From Chitinophaga pollutisoli (GTDB lineage Bacteria > Bacteroidota > Bacteroidia > Chitinophagales > Chitinophagaceae): 64,000 nt of DNA. This document shows positions 52,017-61,649 of the stretch, piece after piece. The notes under the pieces were generated by a model. The model ran no database searches. It had not been told where the DNA came from and saw only the letters and a program-made list of their open reading frames with translations. Each line of letters starts with the position of its first letter. The stretch's first letter is position 1. The stretch is taken from NCBI RefSeq assembly GCF_038396755.1, contig NZ_CP149822.1:806001-870000 (forward strand), in the 5' to 3' direction. The position numbers and the translations under genes were made by a program.

Positions 52017-52655
52017 ATGCCCGAACTGCCCAAACTATTGCTCTATTCCTTGTCCATCAACGAGCGCCAATACAGCGCCCTCGACAAGCTGGTGGGGAAG
52101 GAAACTTCCGCGATCCGTATCGCTTTCATCGAAAACGCCGCCGACGTAATCCCGGATTCAGCGCCCTGGGTGCGCTCCATCCGCAACGCCTTCATCCGGC
52201 GGGGTTACCAGGTAGAGCCCATCGACCTGCGGGTGTGGCAGCAGCGACCGGCGCAATTGCAGGCGCGGCTGGCTGCGAAAGACGTGATCTGGCTGGGCGG
52301 CGGCAACACCTACTACCTCCGCTGGATCCTAAAAACCAGCGGGGCCGACGGCATGATCCAGCGCCTCGTGCGCGAAGGCAAGGTTTTCTGCGGCTGGAGC
52401 GCCGGCGCCATCGTAGCCGGGCCCACCATCGAGTACTTCCAGGCAATGGACAATGTGGAAGATGCGCCGGAAATCGTGCTCGACGGGTTATGCCTCACTT
52501 CCATCACCATTATTCCCCATATCGACAACGCCGATTTTATCGAAGGCGCCCACATGGCCAACATGCAGCTGCAGGCTGCGGGATACAGCACCCTCCCGCT
52601 GGGCGACACCGAAGCGTTGGTGATCGACGGCAGCCATCAGCGGATTATCGATTAG
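52017..52655 (+). CDS. peptidase E-like protein (S51, class I glutamine amidotransferase fold)
   Basis: 212 aa: LGGGNTYYLRWIL (about 99-111) and GWSAGAIVAGPTI (about 128-140) with the nucleophile Ser in place of the Cys of amidotransferases, and LGLTS-like LCLTSITIIPH. Peptidase E cleaves N-terminal Asp dipeptides in the cytoplasm. Divergent from the AraC gene with an 88-bp promoter region. Confidence 0.85.
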   Translation: MPELPKLLLYSLSINERQYSALDKLVGKETSAIRIAFIENAADVIPDSAPWVRSIRNAFIRRGYQVEPIDLRVWQQRPAQLQARLAAKDVIWLGGGNTYYLRWILKTSGADGMIQRLVREGKVFCGWSAGAIVAGPTIEYFQAMDNVEDAPEIVLDGLCLTSITIIPHIDNADFIEGAHMANMQLQAAGYSTLPLGDTEALVIDGSHQRIID

Positions 52656-52713
52656 GGGTTTTAGCAGATTTAGCAGGAAATCCGGGTAATTGTGTTAATT
52701 TTCCGCTGTTTAT

Positions 52714-53520
52714 ATGTGGAAGGATATGATGATAATTCCTGAAATAGAACTGCGGACCGTCAACGTGACCCGTTACGTAACGCCGCTGCGCGAAGGCGGC
52801 TCCCTGCCCGCCATCGCGGAGGCGGACGACGGATTTCTGTACGTGCTGAAATTCCGGGGCGCCGGCCAGGGCGTAAAATCGCTCATCGCCGAGCTGATCG
52901 GCGGGGAAATAGCGAGGATCCTGGGGCTGCGGGTACCCGAGCTCGTTTTCGCAAAACTGGACGAAGCCTTCGGGCGTACCGAGGCCGACGAGGAAATCCA
53001 GGATCTCCTCAAAGCCAGCACCGGCCTCAACCTGGCGCTGCATTACCTTTCCGGCTCCGTTACCTTCGACCCCAACGCCGCTGAAATCGATCCGCTCCTG
53101 GCCTCGAGAATCGTATGGCTCGACTGCCTGCTGACCAATGTGGACCGCACGGCGCGCAATACGAATATGCTCTGGTGGAACCGGGAACTGTGGCTCATCG
53201 ATCATGGCGCTTCCCTGTATTTCCATCATTCCTGGGACAACTGGGAAGAACAATCGCTCAAACCGTTCGTCCAGGTGAAAGACCATGTGCTGCTCCCCTA
53301 CGCAACGCAACTGAAGGAAGCGGACGCGGAACTGCGCCCCCTGTTGACGCCGGAGCGCATCCGCGCGGTGACAAATCTGTTGCCGGATTCGTGGCTAACG
53401 ACCCACGGCGAGTCTCCCGAAGCGGTGCGCGATGTCTATACCCGATTTCTTACCAACCGGCTCGCCCATGCCGATAACTTTTTAAATAACGCCCTGCATG
53501 CCCGAAATGCCCTTATATGA
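52714..53520 (+). CDS. HipA-like kinase
   Basis: 268 aa. FLYVLKFRGAGQGVKSLIAELIGGEIARILGL (nucleotide-binding Lys and helix), VWLDCLLTNVDRTARNTNMLWW (catalytic loop D..xxNxDR..xN), and LWLIDHGASLYFHHSW (metal-binding DHG) form the core of a HipA-family kinase, smaller than HipA proper and without its N-terminal domain. The next gene, a DUF3037 protein, overlaps it by 23 bp; the pair recurs in many genomes to my knowledge. Target unknown. The start could be ATG 52726 or 52729. Confidence 0.8.
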   Translation: MWKDMMIIPEIELRTVNVTRYVTPLREGGSLPAIAEADDGFLYVLKFRGAGQGVKSLIAELIGGEIARILGLRVPELVFAKLDEAFGRTEADEEIQDLLKASTGLNLALHYLSGSVTFDPNAAEIDPLLASRIVWLDCLLTNVDRTARNTNMLWWNRELWLIDHGASLYFHHSWDNWEEQSLKPFVQVKDHVLLPYATQLKEADAELRPLLTPERIRAVTNLLPDSWLTTHGESPEAVRDVYTRFLTNRLAHADNFLNNALHARNALI

Positions 53521-53872
53521 GTACGCCGTGATCCGCGTGGTGCCGAAGGTGGAGCGGGAAGAGTTCATGAACGTGGGCGTGATCCTGTTCTGCAAGCAGA
53601 AACGGTACCTCGGATGCATCATCACCCTGAACGAGGAAAGGCTGAAAGCCTTCAGCCCGGAACTGGATTTGGGGGAGCTGAAGGCATTTGCAGACGGGTT
53701 CGAGAAAACCTGCCGCGGCGAAGGCCCCATCGGGCAGCTCGACGCAGCAAGCCGCTTCCGGTGGCTAACCGCCATGCGCAGCACAATTTTACAGACATCA
53801 CGGGTGCATCCGGGGCTGTGTGCGGGGCCGGAAGATACCCTGGAAAGACTGCACCGCCAGTTAGTGCTGTGA
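53498..53872 (+). CDS. DUF3037 protein paired with the HipA-like kinase
   Basis: 124 aa: YEYAVIRVVPKVEREEFMNVGVILFCKQKRYLG, split as YEYAVIRVVPKVEREEF and MNVGVILFCKQKRYLG, is the hallmark of DUF3037. Ends with a helix (PEDTLERLHRQLVL). Overlap of 23 bp with the kinase means coupled translation, as in a two-protein module. It may be substrate, antitoxin or regulator of the kinase; not established. ATG 53507 is an alternative start. Confidence 0.82.
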   Translation: MPEMPLYEYAVIRVVPKVEREEFMNVGVILFCKQKRYLGCIITLNEERLKAFSPELDLGELKAFADGFEKTCRGEGPIGQLDAASRFRWLTAMRSTILQTSRVHPGLCAGPEDTLERLHRQLVL

Positions 53873-53907
53873 AGGAATCCCGAACGGCCTAATTGCCAAA
53901 TAATGAG

Positions 53908-53915
53908 TAGCTTTG
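53908..53915 (+). promoter_or_regulatory. -7 box upstream of the ABC exporter
   Basis: TAGCTTTG, exact match to TAnnTTTG, 25 bp before the start codon at 53940. The -33 box is not clear. Confidence 0.55.
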
Positions 53916-53939
53916 CACGTTTTACTATAGCTAAAGTAC

Positions 53940-55784
53940 ATGAAGACATATTTCCGGCTTTTATCGTTTGCCAGACCGATTGAGAAATACGCTATACCCT
54001 ATATACTTTTCACAATTGTGGCGGTCGTTTTCGGCACGCTCAACCTGGCGTTGGTAGCACCGCTGCTGACCACGCTCTTCAAGCAGCCCGCCGCGGGCGA
54101 AACCGTTGCCGTTGCGGCGCCGCTCCCCGCCGAACCGCCCTCCGGCTTCGACCTGATCGCATTCATGAACTATTACGCACAAAAGTTCAATGACGATTTC
54201 GGCCTGATGACGACGCTGAAATATGTGTGCGCCGTGATCGTGATTTCCGTGATCATCAGCAATATTTTTAAATATCTCGGGGAGCGGACGATGGAGAATC
54301 TCCGCATCCACACCCTGCTCAACCTCCGCAAATCCGTTTTCAATAACGTCATGAACCTGGATATCGCATATTTCAACAATGAAAGGAAAGGCGATATCAT
54401 TTCAAAAGTTGCTTCAGATGTGCAGGTGGTGCAGTTCTCGGTGACCAGTACCTTGCAGGTGGTGTTCAAGGAACCGCTGCAGCTGATTGCCTACCTGGTA
54501 ATGCTGTTTATGATTTCGGTGAAACTGACGCTGTTTTCCATGCTGGTGATCCCTGTCGCCGGTTGGCTGATCTCCCGGATCGTAAAAAGGCTCAAATCCC
54601 AGGCGGCGGAATCGCATTCCACTTACGGAATGATGATCAGCTACCTGGACGAGGCGCTGTCGGGGATCAAAATCATCAAGGCATTCAACGCGATTCCCTT
54701 CATCCGCAAGCGTTTCGATGATGAAAACCAGAAATACAGCCGTATTATGCGCTCGATGGCCCGGCGCCAGCAACTGGCCAGCCCGGTATCGGAAACGCTC
54801 GGGGTGATCATGGTGGCAGGCATTGTGCTGTACGGCGGGAAACTGATTGCCGAGGGGTCCAACGAACTGGATCCGGGCGCTTTCATCGCATACATTGCGA
54901 TTTTCTCCCAGATCATGCGGCCCGCCAAAGCGATCGGACAGTCGTTTTCTTCCATCCACTCCGGTATTGCGGCAGGTGAAAGGGTGTTGGCGCTGATCGA
55001 TGAAAAACCGGCGATCGTCAATAAACCCGACGCCATCGAAATCCGGGACTTCAAAGATTCGCTGGAATTCAGGAATGTTACTTTCGGTTACCAGGATAGG
55101 AAAATCCTTGATAATGTGAACATTACGATCCCCAGGGGCGCATCAGTTGCGCTGGTGGGGCCCTCCGGCGGGGGCAAGTCTACGCTGATGGACCTCATTC
55201 CCCGGTTTACGCAGCCCTGGAGCGGCGAAATCCGGATAGACGGGCACAATATCCAGGATTACACGATGGAGTCGCTCCGCGGGCTGATGGGTACCGTAAA
55301 CCAGGAAACAATTCTTTTCAACGACACTATTTTCAATAATATAGCGTTTGCTTATCCTGAAGCCACGCAGGAACAGGTGGAAGCGGCGGCGCGGATCGCC
55401 AATGCCCACGATTTCATCGTGGCTTCGGAAGAAGGCTATCAGACCCGCATCGGCGACCGCGGGGTGAAACTCAGCGGCGGCCAGCGCCAACGGATCTGCA
55501 TCGCCAGGGCCGTGTTGCGCAATCCCCCTATCATGCTGCTCGACGAAGCCACCTCCGCGCTCGATACCGAATCGGAACGCCTGGTGCAGGATGCATTGAA
55601 TAACCTGATGAAAAACCGGACGTCGCTCGTCATCGCCCACCGACTGAGCACGATCCAGAGTGCGGACATGATTATCGTACTCGAAGGAGGCCGTATTGTA
55701 GAAACCGGCACCCATTTTGAGTTATTGGAAAAAAACGGGCTTTACCGGAAGCTGATCGAGATGCAAACTTTTAACGGCAATTAA
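53940..55784 (+). CDS. MsbA-like ABC transporter, fused permease and ATPase
   Basis: 614 aa. An N-terminal membrane domain of six helices (to about residue 340) is followed by one ABC ATPase: Walker A GPSGGGKST (about 403-411), Q-loop VNQET, signature LSGGQRQR, Walker B IMLLDEATSALD, H-loop IAHRLST. It works as a homodimer to flip or export lipids or drugs. The closest known role in Bacteroidota is lipid A-core export (MsbA), but multidrug export is also possible. Confidence 0.92.
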   Translation: MKTYFRLLSFARPIEKYAIPYILFTIVAVVFGTLNLALVAPLLTTLFKQPAAGETVAVAAPLPAEPPSGFDLIAFMNYYAQKFNDDFGLMTTLKYVCAVIVISVIISNIFKYLGERTMENLRIHTLLNLRKSVFNNVMNLDIAYFNNERKGDIISKVASDVQVVQFSVTSTLQVVFKEPLQLIAYLVMLFMISVKLTLFSMLVIPVAGWLISRIVKRLKSQAAESHSTYGMMISYLDEALSGIKIIKAFNAIPFIRKRFDDENQKYSRIMRSMARRQQLASPVSETLGVIMVAGIVLYGGKLIAEGSNELDPGAFIAYIAIFSQIMRPAKAIGQSFSSIHSGIAAGERVLALIDEKPAIVNKPDAIEIRDFKDSLEFRNVTFGYQDRKILDNVNITIPRGASVALVGPSGGGKSTLMDLIPRFTQPWSGEIRIDGHNIQDYTMESLRGLMGTVNQETILFNDTIFNNIAFAYPEATQEQVEAAARIANAHDFIVASEEGYQTRIGDRGVKLSGGQRQRICIARAVLRNPPIMLLDEATSALDTESERLVQDALNNLMKNRTSLVIAHRLSTIQSADMIIVLEGGRIVETGTHFELLEKNGLYRKLIEMQTFNGN

Positions 55785-55794
55785 ATAAAAATTA

Positions 55795-55802
55795 TATATT
55801 TG
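55795..55802 (+). promoter_or_regulatory. -7 box upstream of the glycosyltransferase
   Basis: TATATTTG matches TAnnTTTG exactly, in an AT-rich gap after the exporter. Leader of about 160 nt to the glycosyltransferase start. Confidence 0.45.
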
Positions 55803-55966
55803 CTTTTTTTGTAACTTATATTTATTTTGTTCCTAAAACCGGATGTAACATCTTTGATAGTCTTCCCGTTATACCTGTATTGCGAACATGTACCTGACTA
55901 TAAGGGAGGCGGGTTTATAAATGACCGGTCTTTATCTTAAAACCCGAATTAATTAATCGACCTGGA

Positions 55967-56767
55967 ATGCAAAATAGATCATTCACAGTAGGATTACTGA
56001 TTTCAACCTACAACTGGCCCAAGGCGCTGGAGGCCGTCCTGAAAAGTGTGATGCGCCAATCCCGGATGCCGGATGAAATCATCATAGCAGATGATGGGTC
56101 CGGCGCCGCAACAGAATCCGTCATCCGCAAATACGCGGCATTGATGGGCATTCCTTTCCGGCATGCCTGGCACAAGGATGACGGTTTCAGGAAAAGCATT
56201 ATTCTCAACAAGGCAGTTAAACTTTCAGAATCCGATTATATTATTGAAATTGACGGCGATATCGTGCTGCACCCCAGGTTTGTGGAAGATCACGTTCGCC
56301 ATGCCCAAAAAGGCGTTTTCATCCAGGGGGCCCGTACCATGGTGGAAGAAAACCGGACGAAAGGGATTCTCAGAACCGGGGATTTCGACACCATCTTTTT
56401 CTTCACCCCCGGTATCAGCAATCGTTTCAATTCCCTGAGAATCCCCTTATTGTCATGGCTGTTCCAGCTTTCCCGGCAGGACGCTACTAAAACAAGAGGT
56501 TGCAACCTCGCTTTCTGGAGAGAAGATTTTATCGCCGTAAACGGCTATAACAATACGTTCAGCGGCTGGGGTTCCGAAGACAATGAATTTGCCGCCAGGC
56601 TTATTAATGCGGGTATCAAGAAAGTTCGGCTGAAACTCGCCGCCAACTGTTATCACCTGCATCATAAATGCAATTCCAAATCTGAAGTCGAGGCCAACGA
56701 ATATCGTTATATGGAAACCATTCGTTATAATATGATTTCTTGCATGAACGGCTACGCCGAAGTATAA
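55967..56767 (+). CDS. family 2 glycosyltransferase with GT7-type C-terminal motif
   Basis: 266 aa: GLLISTYNWPKALEAVLKSV (N-terminal GT-A start), ADDGSG, EIDGDIVLHPRF (DxD-type metal motif), then RGCNLAFWREDFIAVNGYNN and GWGSEDNEFAARL, the Glyco_transf_7C block with GWGxED. It transfers a sugar from a nucleotide donor, in lipopolysaccharide or capsule assembly judging by neighbours. Converges with the split glycosyltransferase, overlapping its end by 16 bp. Confidence 0.9.
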   Translation: MQNRSFTVGLLISTYNWPKALEAVLKSVMRQSRMPDEIIIADDGSGAATESVIRKYAALMGIPFRHAWHKDDGFRKSIILNKAVKLSESDYIIEIDGDIVLHPRFVEDHVRHAQKGVFIQGARTMVEENRTKGILRTGDFDTIFFFTPGISNRFNSLRIPLLSWLFQLSRQDATKTRGCNLAFWREDFIAVNGYNNTFSGWGSEDNEFAARLINAGIKKVRLKLAANCYHLHHKCNSKSEVEANEYRYMETIRYNMISCMNGYAEV

Positions 56768-57872
56768 ATCATCCACGCCGCCCAAATCAGCAACGGGTAT
56801 AAAATCCACTTTACAATTTTATAGGTATTGGTCCGGAAGAGGTTGCTTTTCCGGAATGTGCCATTGTCGTTGAACCGGCGGGTAATCCCCTCGATTCTCC
56901 CACGGCGCAGGTTGCCCCACAGCAATCCCAGGTCGTGGCTGAGCCGCAGCACCGTTACATACCAGTACACCCGGATATCGGTTTTTGCTTTCCGTTTGAT
57001 GGATTGCACCGTAGTGGCGATGAATTCGATCACCAATACTCCCGCAATAAATAGTGCAATCGGCGCCAGCAGCGATGGTTGCACGATAGCGGCCACCAGT
57101 GCAGCCACGAGGGCGAGCAACACCGTTTCCACTGTATTCGGCAATTCGCGCGAGGCATGTTGGGGCAATTGTTCCGGTAATAGAGCATTCCCCGTACCGT
57201 ACCGGAACGGCCGTTTGAAATCCGGCGCCTCCCCTTTCCACCAGGGATGGTTCACCGCCGCTTCCGGGAGCGTGCGGTAATTGCGGTAATCATTTGCCGC
57301 GCGGATTCTCAGGAAAAAATCCACATCTTCCCCCCACCCGATTTGGGATATACTTCCGAAAACCTTACGTCACCGATGGCGGAACGGCGGATCATGATAT
57401 TGGCAGTGGCGCCCCAGGCGAAATCTTTCCTGTGTTGCGCGATAGTAAAGATATCCATGCTGCCGCTGGCGAGGATGGCGTCAGAAAATGGCTTTCCGGG
57501 CGGCGGGAGGCGCACCAGGCCGATGAACCCCAACGCCCCGGGATCCCCTTCCGCCGCACGGGCGTAAACAGACAGCAGGTCCGAAGGCACCGTGATATCA
57601 TCATCCAGGAACAGCACCCAATCCCCATCCCCCGCAGCAATCCCGCGGTTGCGCGTGTAAGCCGCACCCATATTCCGCGGGTTCACTTCCAGGAACACGT
57701 CTTTCCCATCCACCATCTCAGCAATCGACGGCGCCACCGCCACCCCCGGGTTGTCGGACAGCAAATAGAACCTTACCCTCACACCCTCGGGCCGTTCCAG
57801 CCGTAAAATGGGTACCAGGTAATGTTCAATTAGCCGGAAAGAAGGAATAACTACGTCTATGCTGATCGCCAT
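56752..57872 (-). pseudogene. family 2 glycosyltransferase, frameshifted
   Basis: The N-terminal frame (57309-57872) holds the GT-A domain: DVVIPSFRLIEHYL, NMGAAYTRNRGI, FLDDDITVP, and ends SGGGKMWIFS. The C-terminal frame (56752-57324) continues DFFLRIRAANDYRNYRT, then two membrane helices (about VLLALVAALVAAIVQP and LLAPIALFIAGVLVIEFI) and a final helix. With seven Cs instead of six at 57330-57335 the frames join as SGGGEDVDFFLRI, the normal EDVDF motif. So it is one ~370-aa membrane-anchored glycosyltransferase broken by a one-base loss, or intact and misread. Confidence 0.82.
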
Positions 57873-58024
57873 ACTGGAAATTTGATATAAATAGGATCGC
57901 CGCTACCGCCGCGGCCGCAAAAATAGTTTTTTTTCGCACTATGTTTTGCGAAGATAGGCAAGGAATATTCACCGCCGCCCTAACAATATGAGCCCTTGAT
58001 TGTTATAGTGAAAAACGACCCGTC

Positions 58025-58840
58025 ATGCAAAAAATCCTCGTTCCGGTAGACTATTCAGACACAGCTTTCCATGCCGCACGGTACGCCATTTCCCTCGCCC
58101 GCCAGATTCACCCGGCGACGATCACCCTGTTCCATGCCTACGGGTTGCCGCCTTCCGCCAATACCACGGTATTGACCATGCTCCCCGCCGACACGCCGGA
58201 ATACATCGCCGGTATTGAAACGGAAATCGCCAAATGGAAAAAAGACCTGCAGGCGGAGCTGGTGGAATACGTTCAGCTCGACACCCATATCAGCGCCCTC
58301 CCGTTCATGGACGCCATGAAAGAAGCCACCAACGCCGCCAATTTCACGTTCATCGTGATGGGCATTACCGGTAAAAGTCCCCTGGGCCAACGTTTCATCG
58401 GAAGCAACTCGCTCGATGTGGCGCACGGCACGCACGTCCCCCTTATCATCGTTCCACCCGGCGCCGAAATGCGCAAAGTAAAACGCATCCTCTTCGCCTA
58501 CGACCGCAAGCAAACCCTCCAGCCCGCACAGGCCGAAGGCATCCGTTCCGTACTTAGCACGTTGGATGCACAAATCGAAGTAGTGCACGTTACAACCGGG
58601 GAGCCCGACGATACCCCGCCGCCTGCGCTTTCGGAAGCGCTGCACCTTGCCCAGGCGCAATACCGCGAGATCCAACATACCGACCTGGTAACCGCCATCC
58701 AGGAGTACGCTGGCGAAACCCATGCCGACCTACTGCTGGCAGTGCCCGGCGAATATGGCTTCTTCGCGGAGATCTTCCATCGCAGCGCCACCAAACGGCT
58801 CGCTTTCAACGCCGGCATTCCTGTGCTGGTCATTAAATAA
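58025..58840 (+). CDS. universal stress protein, two UspA domains
   Basis: 271 aa. First UspA domain 1-145: KILVPVDYSDTAFHAARYAISLA, and IVMGITGKSPLGQRFIGSNSLDVAHGTHVPLIIVPPGA (split as IVMGITGKSPLGQRFIG and VAHGTHVPLIIVPP) with the G-x2-G-x9-G(S/T) ATP motif. Second domain 150-271 starts RILFAYDRKQ and ends RLAFNAGIPVLVIK with a degenerate nucleotide motif. Cytoplasmic stress protein. Followed by an intrinsic terminator. Confidence 0.92.
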   Translation: MQKILVPVDYSDTAFHAARYAISLARQIHPATITLFHAYGLPPSANTTVLTMLPADTPEYIAGIETEIAKWKKDLQAELVEYVQLDTHISALPFMDAMKEATNAANFTFIVMGITGKSPLGQRFIGSNSLDVAHGTHVPLIIVPPGAEMRKVKRILFAYDRKQTLQPAQAEGIRSVLSTLDAQIEVVHVTTGEPDDTPPPALSEALHLAQAQYREIQHTDLVTAIQEYAGETHADLLLAVPGEYGFFAEIFHRSATKRLAFNAGIPVLVIK

Positions 58841-58863
58841 AAGGATGCTTATGAAAAAAGAAG

Positions 58864-58895
58864 GGCCCGCAGCTACCGAATGCCGCGGGCCTTTT
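58864..58895. terminator. intrinsic terminator of the usp gene
   Basis: GGCCCGC / GCGGGCC with a 14-nt loop, followed by TTTTA. It also lies behind the convergent permease gene. Confidence 0.75.
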
Positions 58896-58917
58896 ACATG
58901 AATGGGGAAACAGTGAA

Positions 58918-61269
58918 CTAATCTTTTAGATGCTGCACCGGGTTTACCCGCGACGCCTTCACCGCCTGGCTCCCTACGGTCAGCCACGCCGTCACCAGCG
59001 CCAACACGCCCGCCAGCGCAAAATACCACCACTGCAATTCGATCCGGTAGGCAAAGCCGTCCAGCCATTTACGGGTAATGAGATACCCCAACGGCAGCGC
59101 CACGCACACCGCTACACCTACCAGTTTGGTGAAGTCCGCCGATAGCAGCAGCACGATATGCGCCGCGCTTCCGCCCAATATCTTGCGTACGCTGATTTCC
59201 TTCATCCTCCGTTCGGCCGTGAACGCCGCCAGCCCGAAGAGCCCCAGGCAGGAAATGATCACCGCCAGCCCCGCGAAATAGCGCGACAGTACGCCCACCC
59301 GCAATTCCGACACATATACCGTCCGGAAGTCTTCATCCATAAAACGGAAATCCGGAATGCTGCCGGGGTTCATCTCCCGGAACAGGGATTCGATGCGCCG
59401 GAGCGTTTCCTGCTGGTCGCCCCGCGCGAGGCGCGCCACCACGGCGTTGGCCTGGTCGGGCCGAAAGTAGAAAATCCAGGGAGTTACCGCTTTATGGATC
59501 GTTTTGAAATGAAAATCCTTCACCACACCGATGATCGTCACTTTTTCCTCCCAAAAATCCACCTGCTTGCCGATAGGATCGTCCAAGCCCATCGCGGCGG
59601 CGGCTACTTCATTGATGATCACGGCTGTACTGTCTGTGGGAAAAGCCGGCGAAAATGCCCGGCCCTTGGCCATTTGCATGCCCATCGTTTCAATCAACCC
59701 GAAATCAATCGCCTGGCAGCCAAATTCTATGTTCAGCCCTTTTTGCTTACCGGGCCATTCCACCCCGGTGGTGGTACCCCAGTGTGTAGTGAGGTTGCCG
59801 GTGGCGTTGCTGGCGTTCACCACGCCCGGTATCTCCCGGAGCCGTTGCATGAACTGCCGGCTATCGTCCCGCAGTTTGCCTTCCTTGAAAAAATACACCA
59901 CGTTTTCCCGGTCGTATCCCATGTTTTTGCCCTGCACGAACCGGAGCTGGAGAAACACGACGATCACCGCGAGGATCAGGACGATGGAAATGGAAAACTG
60001 GAAAACCACCAGCCCCTTGCGCACCCATAATTCGCGGATGGTTGATGTGAACTGGCCCTTCAAAATCATCACCGGCCTGAAACCGGAAAGATACAGCGCC
60101 GGATAACTGCCCGCGAGCAAACCCGTTACGATCGTCAGCAGCAGGAAAATACCCGTCATCCGCATATCCGCGAACAGCGAAAGTTCTTTACCGGTAATGG
60201 TATTAAAAAATGGCAGGAGGAGAAACACCGCCACCAGCGCCACACCCAGCGCCATAAACGCCAGCAGCAGCGATTCGCCGAGGTATTGCAGGATAAGGGA
60301 ACGCCTTCCCGCCCCGATCGCCTTCTTTACCCCTACTTCCTTCATCCTCCGCGATGCGCGGGCCGTCGAAAGGTTCATGAAATTGATGCTGGCGATGAGC
60401 AGGATGAAAAGCGCTATCAGCGAAAACAACCGCACGTATTCGATCCGGCCGCCATCTTGCACGCCGTTCGTAAACTTGCCGTACAGGTAGTTTTCGAAAT
60501 GCGGCTGGGTGGACAATGTCACGGCGGTGAAGTCGATTTTCGTTTTGAGGAAATCCTTGATTTTCGCATCAAACGCCGCCACGTTTGCGCCGGGTTTGAG
60601 TATGACGAAGTTATGGACGTTGTGGTTATCCCAATGCACGTTGAAATTATCCAGGAAAACGTCGTAAGAAACAATGTAGTCGAACGGGTCGGTCACGTTG
60701 GAGGGGAGGTCTTTAAAAATGCCGGAAATGGTGAAAGTCTCCTCCTGCCGCCAGGTTACCGGTTTGCCGATGAGGCCGTGGGTGGTATGGAAAAGTTTTT
60801 GCGCCGTGGATTCCGACAGCAGGATCGTTTTTTTGTTTTTCAGCACCGTTTCGGGATTGCCGTCGGCCAGGGGAAAGGGGAATACCTTGAAATAATCGGC
60901 GCTGGCGAACATTTGCCGCGCTTTGTAATGTTCGTTGCCCGAACTGATGGTGAAGCGGGGCATCGAGCCCGGCGGGCGCGTGGCTACCGCGTATTCTACT
61001 TCGGGCATTTCCGCTTTGAGGGCTTCAGCCATTACACCGGGTGTCGCCAAAGCGGTTTTAATGCCGCCCTCCTGATGGTGGTTGCCCAGGACATGCAGGA
61101 TGCGCGCATCGTGGGAAAACAGTTTATCCATCCGGTACTCGTCCATCACCCACAAGCAAATAAGCATGGCGCATGCCAGCCCGCTGGCTAAACCGGTCAG
61201 GTTGATGAAGAATGTACTCCTGTACTTCCTGAAATTGCGGAATATCAATAAGAGGGTGTGCCTGAACAT
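58918..61269 (-). CDS. MacB/FtsX-type ABC transporter permease
   Basis: 783 aa from ATG 61269 (MFRHTLLLIFRNFRKYRSTFFINLTG). Two repeats of a MacB-type periplasmic domain followed by FtsX membrane helices: helix near residue 20, three helices at about 285-420, and three near the end (SRYFAGLAVIISCLGLFGLAAF..., ALAGVLALVTAWLTVGSQ), with the conserved RMKEVGVKKAIGA and RMKEISVRKILGG segments and the final RVNPVQHLKD. Bacteroidota have many such permeases of mechanotransmission type; the partner ATPase is not encoded next to it. Substrate unknown. Confidence 0.88.
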   Translation of the reverse strand: MFRHTLLLIFRNFRKYRSTFFINLTGLASGLACAMLICLWVMDEYRMDKLFSHDARILHVLGNHHQEGGIKTALATPGVMAEALKAEMPEVEYAVATRPPGSMPRFTISSGNEHYKARQMFASADYFKVFPFPLADGNPETVLKNKKTILLSESTAQKLFHTTHGLIGKPVTWRQEETFTISGIFKDLPSNVTDPFDYIVSYDVFLDNFNVHWDNHNVHNFVILKPGANVAAFDAKIKDFLKTKIDFTAVTLSTQPHFENYLYGKFTNGVQDGGRIEYVRLFSLIALFILLIASINFMNLSTARASRRMKEVGVKKAIGAGRRSLILQYLGESLLLAFMALGVALVAVFLLLPFFNTITGKELSLFADMRMTGIFLLLTIVTGLLAGSYPALYLSGFRPVMILKGQFTSTIRELWVRKGLVVFQFSISIVLILAVIVVFLQLRFVQGKNMGYDRENVVYFFKEGKLRDDSRQFMQRLREIPGVVNASNATGNLTTHWGTTTGVEWPGKQKGLNIEFGCQAIDFGLIETMGMQMAKGRAFSPAFPTDSTAVIINEVAAAAMGLDDPIGKQVDFWEEKVTIIGVVKDFHFKTIHKAVTPWIFYFRPDQANAVVARLARGDQQETLRRIESLFREMNPGSIPDFRFMDEDFRTVYVSELRVGVLSRYFAGLAVIISCLGLFGLAAFTAERRMKEISVRKILGGSAAHIVLLLSADFTKLVGVAVCVALPLGYLITRKWLDGFAYRIELQWWYFALAGVLALVTAWLTVGSQAVKASRVNPVQHLKD

Positions 61270-61649
61270 AAGCGAGTAATTGGTCGGATCGAAGGGAACA
61301 ATCCCCATGCCGCCAACAAAACCCGCTACCATGGCGGAGTGGGCAAAACATCACCGTTCACTGGCGGACAAGTAACGTCCGCTTTCGGACACCGGGCGGC
61401 CCGGGCTGTTGGTACAAATATCCGGAAAATGGAAAAATAACCGCTCCAGGAGTGAAGCGGTCTCTACACTCCATCTGAATTGACCTTTCACCGCCCAAAC
61501 CCGTTTCCGGGAAGGGTTCAGCAATCAGCCGCAATACATGTAACACATGCATTATAGTATAAAAATAGTCTATTTTCAGATTCAATGAAATGTTTTCACA
61601 CTAATTGATTGCAGATTAACCGTTAACTTGACGCAGGAAACATTACAAA
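61270..61649. other. intergenic region upstream of the permease and marR genes
   Basis: 380 bp without a gene between divergent transcripts. It contains one 6-bp hairpin (ACCGCT / AGCGGT, near 61440) and an AT-rich stretch at about 61550-61640 that probably carries the marR promoter. No consensus -7 box, repeat or RNA is seen with confidence. Confidence 0.4.

Noticed and set aside
59158..61191. Two ~300-codon frames opposite the FtsX-type permease
   Set aside because: His/Arg-rich antisense translations without membrane helices or motifs.
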